Shown here one piece after another: positions 1 to 7,532 of a stretch of DNA of 21,850 nt (the stretch's first letter is position 1; each line of letters begins with the position of its first letter). Source of the DNA: JAAZXR01 sp040265175 (GTDB taxonomy: Bacteria > Myxococcota_A > Polyangia > Nannocystales > Nannocystaceae); assembly GCA_040265175.1 (NCBI GenBank), contig JBDQGY010000043.1, forward strand, positions 1 to 21,850, read 5' to 3'. The notes beneath the pieces were generated by a model. That model did no database searches and had not been told where the DNA came from. It saw nothing but the letters and a program-made list of their open reading frames with translations. The translations under genes were made by a program, and so were the position numbers.

Positions 1-1785
1 ACCTCGCTCTCGGGTACGAAGATTCCCAGGGTTTGCGTGCCGCGATACAAGGACTGGGGTGACGTGCTGCGCTGGCGCATGCGAGAGAACGTGCCCGGTC
101 AATACCCGTACACGGCGGGGGTGTTCCCGCTCAAGCGTGCCGGGGAAGATCCCGCGCGCATGTTCGCGGGAGAGGGGGGGCCCGAACGCACCAATAAGCG
201 GTTCCATTACCTGTCGAGGGGCATGCCTGCCAAGCGACTCTCAACGGCCTTCGACTCCGTGACGCTCTACGGGGAGGACCCCGCTCATCGACCCGACATC
301 TACGGGAAGATCGGAAACTCTGGGGTGAGCATCGCCAACGTCGATGACGCGAAGAAGCTGTACTCCGGGTTTGATCTCTCCGATCCTCGTACCTCGGTGT
401 CGATGACCATCAACGGGCCCGCTCCGATGTTGCTGGCTTTCTTTCTTAACGCGGCTATCGACCAGCAGTGCGAGCGGTTCATCCGAGCCGAAGGTCTGGA
501 GTCCAAGGTTGAGGAGGTGTTTCGTGCCCGCTACGACGACCTCGGCGTCGCGCGACCTCAATATCAAGGTGAACTTCCAGATGGGAATGATGGCCTCGGG
601 CTCTTACTCCTTGGCCTCTCCGGCGCAGATGTGTTGGAAACAGACGTGTATGAGCGGATCAAAGCCGACACGCTCACGCAGGTGCGTGGGACCGTGCAGG
701 CGGACATTCTCAAGGAAGACCAAGCCCAGAATACATGCATCTTCTCCACCGAGTTCGCGCTTCGAATGCAAGGCGATATTCAGCAGTTCTTTATTGAAGA
801 GTCGGTGCGAAACTTCTACTCCGTCTCCATCAGCGGCTATCACATCGCGGAGGCGGGGGCGAATCCCATCACGCAACTCGCCTTCACCTTGTCCAACGGG
901 TTCACCTTCGTGGAGTACTACCTGTCTCGAGGGATGCGCATCGATGATTTTGCGCCGAATCTGTCCTTCTTCTTCTCCAACGGACTCGATCCTGAATACT
1001 CGGTGATCGGACGTGTGGCCCGTCGGATTTGGGCGCGGGCGATGTGCGAGAAGTACGGTGCCAACGACCGAAGTCAGAAGTTGAAATATCACATCCAGAC
1101 CTCCGGTCGCTCCCTCCACGCCCAAGAGATCGCATTCAACGACATCCGTACGACCCTACAGGCCCTCTACGCGTTGAACGATAACTGCAATTCACTCCAC
1201 ACAAACGCCTACGATGAGGCCATCACGACGCCGACGGAGGAGAGTGTTCGCCGCGCGCTCGCGATTCAGCTCATCATCAACAAAGAGCTAGGGCTGTCGA
1301 GGAATGAGAACCCTCTCCAGGGGGCCTTCATCATTGAACGTCTCACCGACTTGGTGGAGGCGGCGGTGCTCGAAGAGTTCAAGCGGATCTCAGAGCGGGG
1401 TGGTGTCCTCGGCGCAATGGAGCGCATGTACCAGCGGTCTAAAATTCAAGAGGAGTCGCTCGAGTACGAGCGCCGCAAGCACAGCGGGGCGCTGCCCATC
1501 GTGGGGGTCAATACCTTCCTCGGGGAGGCGGGGTCACCAACCGTCATTCCTGATGAGGTCATCCGGTCGACGGAGGGGGAGAAAACGTTCGCGATCGAGA
1601 GTCGGGACGCCTTTATTTCGCGCAACGCGGGGCAGTCCGGTGAGCGACTTGAGGAACTTCAGCAGGTCGCGTTGGCGCACGGAAACATCTTTACAGCGCT
1701 GATGAGCGCGTCCCGGTCCTGCACGCTCGGGCAGATGTCAAACGCGCTGTACAGCGTGGGCGGACGTTACCGTCGTAATATGTGA
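1..1785 (+). CDS. icmF: fused isobutyryl-CoA mutase IcmF, mutase half (5' end outside window)
   Basis: The frame is open from base 1, so the true start lies upstream; the GTG at 37 is an internal codon. The visible 594 residues match the C-terminal adenosylcobalamin mutase part of IcmF, a fusion of B12-binding domain, G-protein chaperone and mutase that interconverts isobutyryl-CoA and butyryl-CoA. IcmF proteins are about 1,090 residues, so roughly the last 55% is seen. Recognisable blocks are LSGTKIPR at the left edge, then GEGGPERTN, KRLSTAFDSVTLYG, TSVSMTINGPAP, GTVQADILKEDQAQN and SISGYHIAEAGANP. Two substrate-pocket residues point to isobutyryl rather than methylmalonyl-CoA: Phe in GVFP (bases 124-126), where methylmalonyl-CoA mutase has Tyr, and Gln in AQNT (727-729), where it has the carboxylate-binding Arg. 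That assignment uses family knowledge; related pivalyl- or isovaleryl-CoA mutase activity is possible. It ends 8 bp from the convergent receiver gene. Confidence 0.93.
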   Translation, partial: TSLSGTKIPRVCVPRYKDWGDVLRWRMRENVPGQYPYTAGVFPLKRAGEDPARMFAGEGGPERTNKRFHYLSRGMPAKRLSTAFDSVTLYGEDPAHRPDIYGKIGNSGVSIANVDDAKKLYSGFDLSDPRTSVSMTINGPAPMLLAFFLNAAIDQQCERFIRAEGLESKVEEVFRARYDDLGVARPQYQGELPDGNDGLGLLLLGLSGADVLETDVYERIKADTLTQVRGTVQADILKEDQAQNTCIFSTEFALRMQGDIQQFFIEESVRNFYSVSISGYHIAEAGANPITQLAFTLSNGFTFVEYYLSRGMRIDDFAPNLSFFFSNGLDPEYSVIGRVARRIWARAMCEKYGANDRSQKLKYHIQTSGRSLHAQEIAFNDIRTTLQALYALNDNCNSLHTNAYDEAITTPTEESVRRALAIQLIINKELGLSRNENPLQGAFIIERLTDLVEAAVLEEFKRISERGGVLGAMERMYQRSKIQEESLEYERRKHSGALPIVGVNTFLGEAGSPTVIPDEVIRSTEGEKTFAIESRDAFISRNAGQSGERLEELQQVALAHGNIFTALMSASRSCTLGQMSNALYSVGGRYRRNM

Positions 1786-1793
1786 GCGGGGGT

Positions 1794-2192
1794 TCAGGAG
1801 CTGAGGACTTCCTGCATCGTTGCGCGGAGGTCGTTCGGCGTGAACGGCTTCTGAAGAAAACCCGAGATGACCCCATGCTCGATATTGGAGGTGGCGGTGG
1901 CTGCCTCGTATCCCGAGCTGATTATGATCTTAACGTTCGGATCGAGCGCGCGGATTTGGCGGGCGGCGTCAGTGCCCGACAGTCGCGGCATCGTGATGTC
2001 CAGAATCACCGCGTCGATGGTTCCCTCGTGAGCTTCAAAGGCTTCGACCGCTGCTTGTCCGTCCTCCGCTGGAATGACAATGTAGCCAGATCGCTGCAGA
2101 ATTCTCTGCACCACGCGCAACACGGGAGCCTCATCGTCTCCCACAAGGATCGTCCCGGCCGGCTGCTTTTGCTGTTCCACGCGACGGAGCAT
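1794..2192 (-). CDS. stand-alone response regulator receiver protein
   Basis: 132 residues, essentially one CheY-like receiver (REC) domain with no output domain. The acidic pair is D19/D20, the expected phosphoacceptor is D65 (AVILDITMPR), the switch residue is S92 (IISSGY) and the conserved Lys-Pro is K115-P116 (QKPF). All phosphotransfer residues are therefore present. The frame extends upstream to 2432, but that part overlaps the kinase gene and reads as low-complexity Arg/Ser/Cys shadow. The ATG at 2192 follows the kinase stop by 40 nt and leaves a normal REC N-terminus. It is the second gene of a leftward unit with the hybrid kinase, so it is probably the partner or competitor of that kinase's own receiver. 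I cannot tell what it acts on; a single-domain REC usually works through protein contact or as a phosphate relay or sink. Confidence 0.9.
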   Translation of the reverse strand: MLRRVEQQKQPAGTILVGDDEAPVLRVVQRILQRSGYIVIPAEDGQAAVEAFEAHEGTIDAVILDITMPRLSGTDAARQIRALDPNVKIIISSGYEAATATSNIEHGVISGFLQKPFTPNDLRATMQEVLSS

Positions 2193-2202
2193 AACCGATG
2201 TG

Positions 2203-2219
2203 CCGTACGGTCGGTACGG
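2203..2219. repeat. short inverted repeat between kinase and receiver genes
   Basis: CCGTAC, a 5-nt spacer GGTCG, then GTACGG form a perfect 6-bp inverted repeat in the 40-nt gap between the kinase stop (2233) and the receiver ATG (2192). It could be a small RNA hairpin tuning translation of the second gene, or a processing site. It is short and may be chance. Confidence 0.35.
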
Positions 2220-2232
2220 AGTTTGAGCAGGA

Positions 2233-4134
2233 CTACGCCGGTGGAGAGTCGAGCAGGACGCGCACCGCGCGCAACAGATCCTGCTGTGTGAACACCTTCT
2301 GAATGAAGGCGGAATGCGGACCATCGGGGAGGTCTTGCAGCACTTCTTCCTCCGCGTAGCCGGAGACAAAGAGGACCTTGAGCATGGGGTGAGTCTCGCG
2401 CAACTTTGCCGCAAGTTCTGCGCCGGTGCCATGGGGCATCACGATGTCGGTGATCAAGAGGTCGACGGGCGTGGGGTGCAGAGAGGATGCGTGGATCGCC
2501 TCCCGTGGGTCCGCGGAGCAGAGCACCTCGTATCCGTAACGGCGCAGTCCAGCCGCGACTAACGTGCGTAACGAGGCCTCATCCTCCGCGAGCAGAATCG
2601 TCTCGCGACCGGTGAGTTGCTCCATCGTCTGTTGGCCCTCTAACTCCGAGGGGTCCTCCGAGGCCACCACGGGAGGGAAGACGATTTGAATGGCGGCTCC
2701 GGTTCCTTTGTAGGGGATAAGCGAGGCGGTGGCGTCGAGCCGGTTACATGTAGCGAGTACTTCTTGGAGACTGAACTCCTCAATGACATCGGGCCGCCGC
2801 TCGAGGTTATCGTTAAATTGAGCGAGCGCCTCAGGGGACGCGTTCGCGCCGTCGTCATAGACAACGAGGGCGGCGCAAGGGGTCCCGTTCACGATGACGG
2901 GTTTCGTAGCGAATTCCAGGAGCCCCGCGTGCGGCCCACGCTCCTTCGCGCGCACGGCGAGCATCGCGATCAGATGCTCCACGTGGCCCGGGTCGACGCT
3001 CGCAGGCGGCAAATCATCGGCATACTCAAAGCCAAGTTCGATGCTGGCGGGGACGAGCCGCCGAAGCATCCGGTTGAGGTCTCGGACGACCTGACCCACA
3101 TCGAGTTCGATGCTGTCGGCGTCTTTACGACGGCTGAACACCAGGAGCTGACGGGTGAGGCCCGCGGCACGCTGAGCCGCGCGGTCGAGCTCTTCCACGG
3201 TGCCTTGTTCTTCATGGTCGGGGGGCAGCGCGTCTTGCAAAATAAACGCGAGCCCTCGGATGACCGTGAGAATATTGTTGAAGTCGTGACTTACCCCGGA
3301 TGCGAGCCTTCCGATAGCCTCCATCTTCTGAGACTGGAGCAGCTGTTGTTGAAGGGTTTGGCGGGCGGAGAGGTCGTGATAGGTCGCGATGACCACAGGC
3401 GCCCCGATGATCTCGACCCGATGCATGCGGACCGCGGCGGGCATCGTTGAGCCGTTCACGAGAAGGAGCTTGCTGTCGAAATCAACCGTTCGTTTTGCGC
3501 GAGTACTTTGGAACATCTCCGCGGCGCGGGTCCGCATATAGTCGTCGTGAAGATCTTCGCCGTTGCGCCCGAGGAACGACTCGCGAGGGACGCCAAAGAT
3601 GTCGCACAGCCGCTGATTAACCTCGATGATGGTTCCGTCCAACTCGTGGATGGAGATGCCATCCGAGGATCCGTTGAACAGCGCCTCAAATTTCGCCTCA
3701 AGGCCACGTCTGGAGTTGCGCACTTGATGAAGCTCGTCCACCGGCTCAAATCCCTCGATGACAAAATCAGAGTGGCCCGCGGAGAGGAGCTTGGCGGAGT
3801 AGCGAACGTGGAACAGGGAGCCATCGGGTCGATGCATCCGAGCGGCGAGTCGGTGGACGGCGCCGTCACGTTTTAGCTTTTCAAAGATCTGCGCCTGGAG
3901 CGCCGGGTCATCTCGCCAGATGGCGAGCTCAGACAGATCTCGGCCCTCGAAGTCGGAGGTCACCCCGCCCATGAGCGCCGCGAACGCTTCGTTGACCGCG
4001 GCGTAGGTCTCCGTTGATTGGCGGAGGGCGGCACAAGGGAGCGGGGATGCCTGAATCAAGTCTCTCATCGAGAGCGTCGGATTTTCACTCGGTGTGCCGT
4101 CGGAGCCTGCCATCGCGTGGGAATGTTCTAGCAC
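2233..4134 (-). CDS. PAS-containing hybrid histidine kinase with eroded ATP-binding domain
   Basis: 633 residues with no membrane segment, so probably a cytoplasmic sensor. Residues 25-135 look like a divergent PAS domain. Residues 145-258 are a clearer PAS domain (FEALFNGSSDGISIHELDG). The dimerisation/phosphoacceptor helix is at 262-335, with the H-box GVSHDFNNIL and H283 intact. The catalytic domain at about 375-488 is abnormal. The N-box has R395 where the family has Asn (LAVRAKERG versus LAVNARDAM), the G1 box is VYDDGANAS with its second Gly lost, and the G2 GLGL motif is absent (EEFSLQEVLAT). The C-terminal receiver (512-630) keeps the acidic cluster, D563 and S591, but has K613-V614 in place of Lys-Pro. 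The start is a GTG at 4134; an ATG at 4113 is an alternative, and neither has a clear Shine-Dalgarno. It heads a leftward unit with the receiver gene and is divergent from the mtaB-like gene. Family assignment is secure; loss of ATP binding is inferred from motifs. Confidence 0.9.
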   Translation of the reverse strand: MLEHSHAMAGSDGTPSENPTLSMRDLIQASPLPCAALRQSTETYAAVNEAFAALMGGVTSDFEGRDLSELAIWRDDPALQAQIFEKLKRDGAVHRLAARMHRPDGSLFHVRYSAKLLSAGHSDFVIEGFEPVDELHQVRNSRRGLEAKFEALFNGSSDGISIHELDGTIIEVNQRLCDIFGVPRESFLGRNGEDLHDDYMRTRAAEMFQSTRAKRTVDFDSKLLLVNGSTMPAAVRMHRVEIIGAPVVIATYHDLSARQTLQQQLLQSQKMEAIGRLASGVSHDFNNILTVIRGLAFILQDALPPDHEEQGTVEELDRAAQRAAGLTRQLLVFSRRKDADSIELDVGQVVRDLNRMLRRLVPASIELGFEYADDLPPASVDPGHVEHLIAMLAVRAKERGPHAGLLEFATKPVIVNGTPCAALVVYDDGANASPEALAQFNDNLERRPDVIEEFSLQEVLATCNRLDATASLIPYKGTGAAIQIVFPPVVASEDPSELEGQQTMEQLTGRETILLAEDEASLRTLVAAGLRRYGYEVLCSADPREAIHASSLHPTPVDLLITDIVMPHGTGAELAAKLRETHPMLKVLFVSGYAEEEVLQDLPDGPHSAFIQKVFTQQDLLRAVRVLLDSPPA

Positions 4135-4269
4135 TAAACGTGTGCAGCCGGGGGGGTTTTGACTGCTGCGTTATCGCTCCGCCCGCGTGCGAAACCGATC
4201 GAGGGGGCACCCGAGGCGAGCGTGGGTGGGCGGTTCCCGCGGGCCGAGCGGCGTGGTACACGATCCCTC

Positions 4270-5586
4270 GTGCGAGTGGTGCTCGAAAACCACGGTTGTC
4301 GCGCCAACCAGGCGGATGGAGACGGCCTTCGAGGGCGACTGTCTTCGCTCGGCTATGTCTTCGCGCCGGAGCAGGAGTCGGCGGAGGTCGCCATCGTCAA
4401 CGGCTGCGCCATCACCCATCGCGCGGTGTCGGACGCCCGTGCGGCCATCCGAAGCCATCGTCGGCGTGGACGCAGGGTGATCGTGACAGGGTGCGTCGCG
4501 AACGCGGAGGCCGAGGCCCTCGCGAAGCTAGAAGGCGTCGAGCTCGTGTTGGGTACAGAGCATCGGGATGACTTCGCCGCGCGGTTCGAGCAGCAGGTCC
4601 GGGGGGAGCGTCCAGCGACGCCTTTGATCGCTGCGGCGTCGCTGGTGCGGCAGCGCCCGGAGGCTGTGGGGGATTTTGCGCTGCCGAGCGATCGCGCCCG
4701 CGCTTTCCTCAAGATTCAAGACGGGTGCAACTACCGATGCGCGTTTTGCATCGTCCCGCAGGTGCGGGGGCGCTCGCGCAGCGTGCCGCTTGAGGAGGTG
4801 CGGGATCGGCTCGACGTCGCGATCAAGGCGGGCGTTCGAGAGGTGGTCCTCACGGGGATCCACATTGGGACGTGGGGATGGGACGTGGGGATTCGGCCTG
4901 GGTTGGTGCATCTGTTGCGCGACCTCCTCCCGAGACTTGGAAGGACTCGCGTGCGGCTAGGGACGCTGGACCCCCAAGAAGCCTCTGTCGAGCTTCTCGA
5001 TCTGATCGCGACCGACCCGCGGATCTGCCCGCAGCTTCACCTGGGGCTACAGAGCGGATCCGACCGTATCTTGAGGCGGATGCGGCGGGGCCACACCGTC
5101 AAGGATCTGCGCCCGGCGCTGCAGCACTTGAGAGCCAGGCGTCCTGAGGTCGCGATCACCGGCGACATCATCGCCGGGTTTCCCTCGGAAGAGGAAGAGG
5201 ACTTTGAGGCCTCGCTCGCCATGCTCGACGCCCTGGAGATGGAGGACGCGCACGTGTTCGGCTTCTCCGTCCGAGGTGGCACCGAAGCTGCGGACATGGA
5301 GGGGCAACTTCCGCCGCCGATCATCCAGGCGCGGGTTCGGCAGCTCCGCGACGCCGCGAGCGCGCGGTGGGAGCGGGCGTGGGCCGCGCGGGTGGGCGAG
5401 ATGATCGACGTGGCCACATTTCGAAGCGCCTCCGCCTCCGGGTTCATTGACGCACATGCAGGGCAAGGGAGCCGCGTTCGCGTGTCGCATGAGCGGAGCG
5501 AGGCTCCGACGCGTACGGCTCTCCGGGTCCGCGTGACCGGGACGGAAGATCGCGTAGTGACCGCTGTCGACGACACGAGAGCGTAG
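4270..5586 (+). CDS. mtaB: MtaB-like tRNA t6A37 methylthiotransferase (radical SAM)
   Basis: 438 residues from the chosen GTG start. MiaB/MtaB/RimO enzymes use two 4Fe-4S clusters to add a methylthio group; MtaB acts on N6-threonylcarbamoyladenosine at tRNA position 37. The N-terminal UPF0004 domain supplies three cluster cysteines: C10 (ENHGCRANQ), C46 (VNGCAITHRA) and C75 (VTGCVANAE). The radical SAM signature CxxxCxxC is at C153, C157 and C160 (DGCNYRCAFCIVP). GDIIAGFPSE and LQSGSD, typical of the family, follow. The C-terminal 60-70 residues occupy the place of the TRAM RNA-binding domain but are weakly conserved by eye. A TTG at 4159 would add 37 Arg/Ala-rich residues. I prefer GTG 4270 because it puts the first Cys at position 10, as in relatives, and leaves room for promoters between this gene and the divergent kinase. 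MtaB fits better than MiaB or RimO from the NGCAIT and VTGC contexts, but this is not certain. Confidence 0.85.
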   Translation: MRVVLENHGCRANQADGDGLRGRLSSLGYVFAPEQESAEVAIVNGCAITHRAVSDARAAIRSHRRRGRRVIVTGCVANAEAEALAKLEGVELVLGTEHRDDFAARFEQQVRGERPATPLIAAASLVRQRPEAVGDFALPSDRARAFLKIQDGCNYRCAFCIVPQVRGRSRSVPLEEVRDRLDVAIKAGVREVVLTGIHIGTWGWDVGIRPGLVHLLRDLLPRLGRTRVRLGTLDPQEASVELLDLIATDPRICPQLHLGLQSGSDRILRRMRRGHTVKDLRPALQHLRARRPEVAITGDIIAGFPSEEEEDFEASLAMLDALEMEDAHVFGFSVRGGTEAADMEGQLPPPIIQARVRQLRDAASARWERAWAARVGEMIDVATFRSASASGFIDAHAGQGSRVRVSHERSEAPTRTALRVRVTGTEDRVVTAVDDTRA

Positions 5587-5644
5587 GGCAGACTCACCGC
5601 CATGAATGGTTGGCGAACGCGCCCGCGTGCGCTAAGTCGTGAGC

Positions 5645-6307
5645 ATGGGCTTTGTCGTTGTCACCGGAGCGAATCGGGGAATTGGGCTGGAGATGTGCAG
5701 GCAGTTCTCCAGTCGGGGGGAAACGGTGATCGCCGTGTGTCGCTCCTCGAGTCCCGCTCTCGAAACGCTCGGTGTTCGGGTCGAAGCGGGGGTGGACGTC
5801 ACCGATTTCGCGTCGGTGCAGGCGCTCGCGAAGCGCCTGCAGGGCGACAGTATCTCGTTGTTGGTCAACAACGCGGGGGTGCTGTTTCGTGGGGGCCTCG
5901 ACGCGCTCAATGAGGAGGAGATTCGGCTCCAGTTCGAAGTAAACTCCATGGGCCCGCTGCGCGTGACCTCAGCGCTTCGAGGCTCGTTGTCACGGGGCGG
6001 GAAGGTGGCCATCGTCACGAGCCGCATGGGCTCTATCGAGGACAATGACTCTGGGGGGGCCTACGGCTATCGAATGTCGAAGGCCGCGGTCAACGCGGTG
6101 GGAAAATCTCTCTCGATCGACCTGGGCGGTGAGGAGATCGCGGTGGTGTTGCTTCATCCTGGCTGGGTTCGAACGGACATGACTCGAGGCAGCGGACTGA
6201 TCGACGCGTCGGAGGCGGCCCAAGGCTTGATCCGCCGGATGGACGCGCTCACGCTCGAGCAAAGCGGAACGTTCTGGCACCAAAATGGTGAGGCGCTGCC
6301 CTGGTAG
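5645..6307 (+). CDS. short-chain dehydrogenase/reductase (SDR)
   Basis: 220 residues, the normal size of a classical single-domain SDR, which carries out NAD(P)-dependent oxidoreduction. The cofactor motif TGANRGIG is at 7-14, NNAG at 75-78, catalytic S126 (VTSRMGS), and the YxxxK pair Y142/K146 (YGYRMSKAA). HPGWVRTDM after the active site is the usual SDR segment above the cofactor. The overall pattern is close to the C-factor/CsgA-like group, but the substrate cannot be told from sequence. A GTG two codons upstream (5639) is an equal alternative start; neither has a convincing Shine-Dalgarno. It lies 58 bp after the mtaB-like gene on the same strand, so co-transcription is possible, and converges on the nitronate monooxygenase-like gene. 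Confidence 0.9.
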   Translation: MGFVVVTGANRGIGLEMCRQFSSRGETVIAVCRSSSPALETLGVRVEAGVDVTDFASVQALAKRLQGDSISLLVNNAGVLFRGGLDALNEEEIRLQFEVNSMGPLRVTSALRGSLSRGGKVAIVTSRMGSIEDNDSGGAYGYRMSKAAVNAVGKSLSIDLGGEEIAVVLLHPGWVRTDMTRGSGLIDASEAAQGLIRRMDALTLEQSGTFWHQNGEALPW

Positions 6308-6312
6308 GGAGA

Positions 6313-6337
6313 CGCGGATCGGTCCCGCCGATTCGCG
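6313..6337. terminator. hairpin between convergent genes, probable bidirectional terminator
   Basis: A 10-bp stem (CGCGGATCGG pairing with CCGATTCGCG, one G-U pair) and a 5-nt loop sit in the 44-bp gap between the SDR stop and the end of the convergent flavoprotein gene. There is no T-run on either side, so it is not a textbook intrinsic terminator. Its placement and stability suggest it ends or protects both transcripts. Confidence 0.55.
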
Positions 6338-6351
6338 GTGTTCGGGGGGTC

Positions 6352-7332
6352 TCAGCGGGCGGCGGCCGCGAAGCTCTCCACAATCTCTTTCGCGGAGAGG
6401 ATCCCGTTGATCCCGTCGACACTCTTGCCCGCTTGCCAGTAGTCGCGGTAGGCGTTGCCTTTTGTGGAGGCGCTCTTGAGTTGCCAGATGGAACGCACGG
6501 AGTAAAAGGTGCGCATGTAATGCTTGAGTTTGGGGTGCCGCAGCATCCGTCGCGCGATGGGTCCAGCTTTGGTCCCGATGCGCTCGATGTACGGGGTTTT
6601 GATCACCGCAACGGGCACACCAGAGAGCTTGTCTGTCAAGACGATGTCTTCTTCCCGAGCGTCGACGATGGCGGTCTTGTAGTCCTCATGGGAGGAGCAT
6701 TCGGTGCACGCGATAAATCGGGTGCCGAGTTGCACGCCGGCGTAGCCGAGCTTCAAAACATCTGCGAACTGGGACGGCTGGCCGATGCCGCCGGCACACA
6801 CCAGCGGGAGCTGCAAGGGGGCGAGCTGTTCGTAGAGGGCCTCGGGGTTGAGGTCGCCGGCGTGGCCACCGGCGCGCCGGTTGACGCAGATGAGCCCATC
6901 GACCCCGGAGTCGCGGGCTTTCTTCGCCCATTTTAAGGCGGTGACGTCGTGATAGACCGTCCCACCCATGGCGTGCACCTTGTCCACGACCCATCGCGGG
7001 TCCCCGAGCGCCGTGACGAAGAAGCGCACTCCCTCATCGAGCGCGATGTCGATCCACGATCGCATGCGGTCGAGGTAGACCTTGCTCGACTTCTCTACGA
7101 TGGCGTTGAACCCGATGGGCTTGTCCGTCAGGCGCCGGATGAGGCGAATCCCTTCGCGGAGATCGTGCTTGTGCACGAAGGTCATAGAGATTGGTTGGAT
7201 GATCCCGATCCCGCCAGCCTCGGAGGCCGCGGCGATGAGTTCGGGGTTCGAGCAGGGGTACATGGCGCCGCAGATTAAGGGCACTTCGATGCCGAGGTCT
7301 CGCGAGAGCGGGGTGTCGAGGAGATTCGTCAC
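6352..7332 (-). CDS. nitronate monooxygenase-like FMN oxidoreductase
   Basis: 326 residues with the TIM-barrel FMN fold of the nitronate monooxygenase (2-nitropropane dioxygenase) family. These enzymes oxidise alkyl nitronates such as propionate 3-nitronate. Motifs in order are PLICGAMYPCSNPEL near the N-terminus, the loop RRAGGHAGD with candidate catalytic H157, the phosphate-binding CAGGIG (179-184), and GVQLGTRFIAC (199-209). The C-terminal tail with YWQAGKSVDGI is also usual. In class I enzymes the catalytic loop usually reads GxEAGGH; here it is VNRRAGGH, so the exact reaction may differ. The start is GTG 7332; it gives a conventional N-terminus but has no strong Shine-Dalgarno. It is a single gene, divergent from the DUF2079 gene 141 bp away. 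Confidence 0.85.
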   Translation of the reverse strand: MTNLLDTPLSRDLGIEVPLICGAMYPCSNPELIAAASEAGGIGIIQPISMTFVHKHDLREGIRLIRRLTDKPIGFNAIVEKSSKVYLDRMRSWIDIALDEGVRFFVTALGDPRWVVDKVHAMGGTVYHDVTALKWAKKARDSGVDGLICVNRRAGGHAGDLNPEALYEQLAPLQLPLVCAGGIGQPSQFADVLKLGYAGVQLGTRFIACTECSSHEDYKTAIVDAREEDIVLTDKLSGVPVAVIKTPYIERIGTKAGPIARRMLRHPKLKHYMRTFYSVRSIWQLKSASTKGNAYRDYWQAGKSVDGINGILSAKEIVESFAAAAR

Positions 7333-7436
7333 GGGCGGGAGAATAGCAGCGTCGCGGCACGCATGGGGCGGGCCGGGTCCAAATTTGTTCAGGGGCAGGG
7401 GCGCAACTAGTCCCGCAACCGTCTCTCAGGGGAGGT

Positions 7437-7532
7437 ATGCTCGCGTGGAAGAGAGCGAGGTCTTCACCGCGGGATGGCAGCAGACGCGAAACAACGAGAC
7501 GCGCCACGGGAGCGCGAGGCTCGACCCCATAA
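7437..7532 (+). CDS. possible 31-codon leader ORF overlapping the DUF2079 start
   Basis: The ATG at 7437 follows a very good Shine-Dalgarno (CAGGGGAGGT) directly, and the frame runs 31 codons to TAA at 7530-7532. It overlaps the first 59 bases of the DUF2079 gene in another frame. The peptide is Arg/Ser/Thr-rich (MLAWKRARSS at the N-terminus) with no recognised domain. The DUF2079 ATG at 7474 has no comparable ribosome site. This may be a translational-coupling leader, or a sequence error may hide a longer N-terminus. Expression is not shown. Confidence 0.25.
   Translation: MLAWKRARSSPRDGSRRETTRRATGARGSTP

Noticed and set aside
1782..2291. 169-codon plus-strand frame after icmF
   Set aside because: Antisense to the receiver gene, which has all REC residues in the correct order.
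4159..4269. N-terminal extension of the mtaB-like gene from TTG 4159
   Set aside because: Adds an Arg/Ala-rich tail not expected in the family and leaves only 24 bp to the divergent kinase start; kept as an alternative only.
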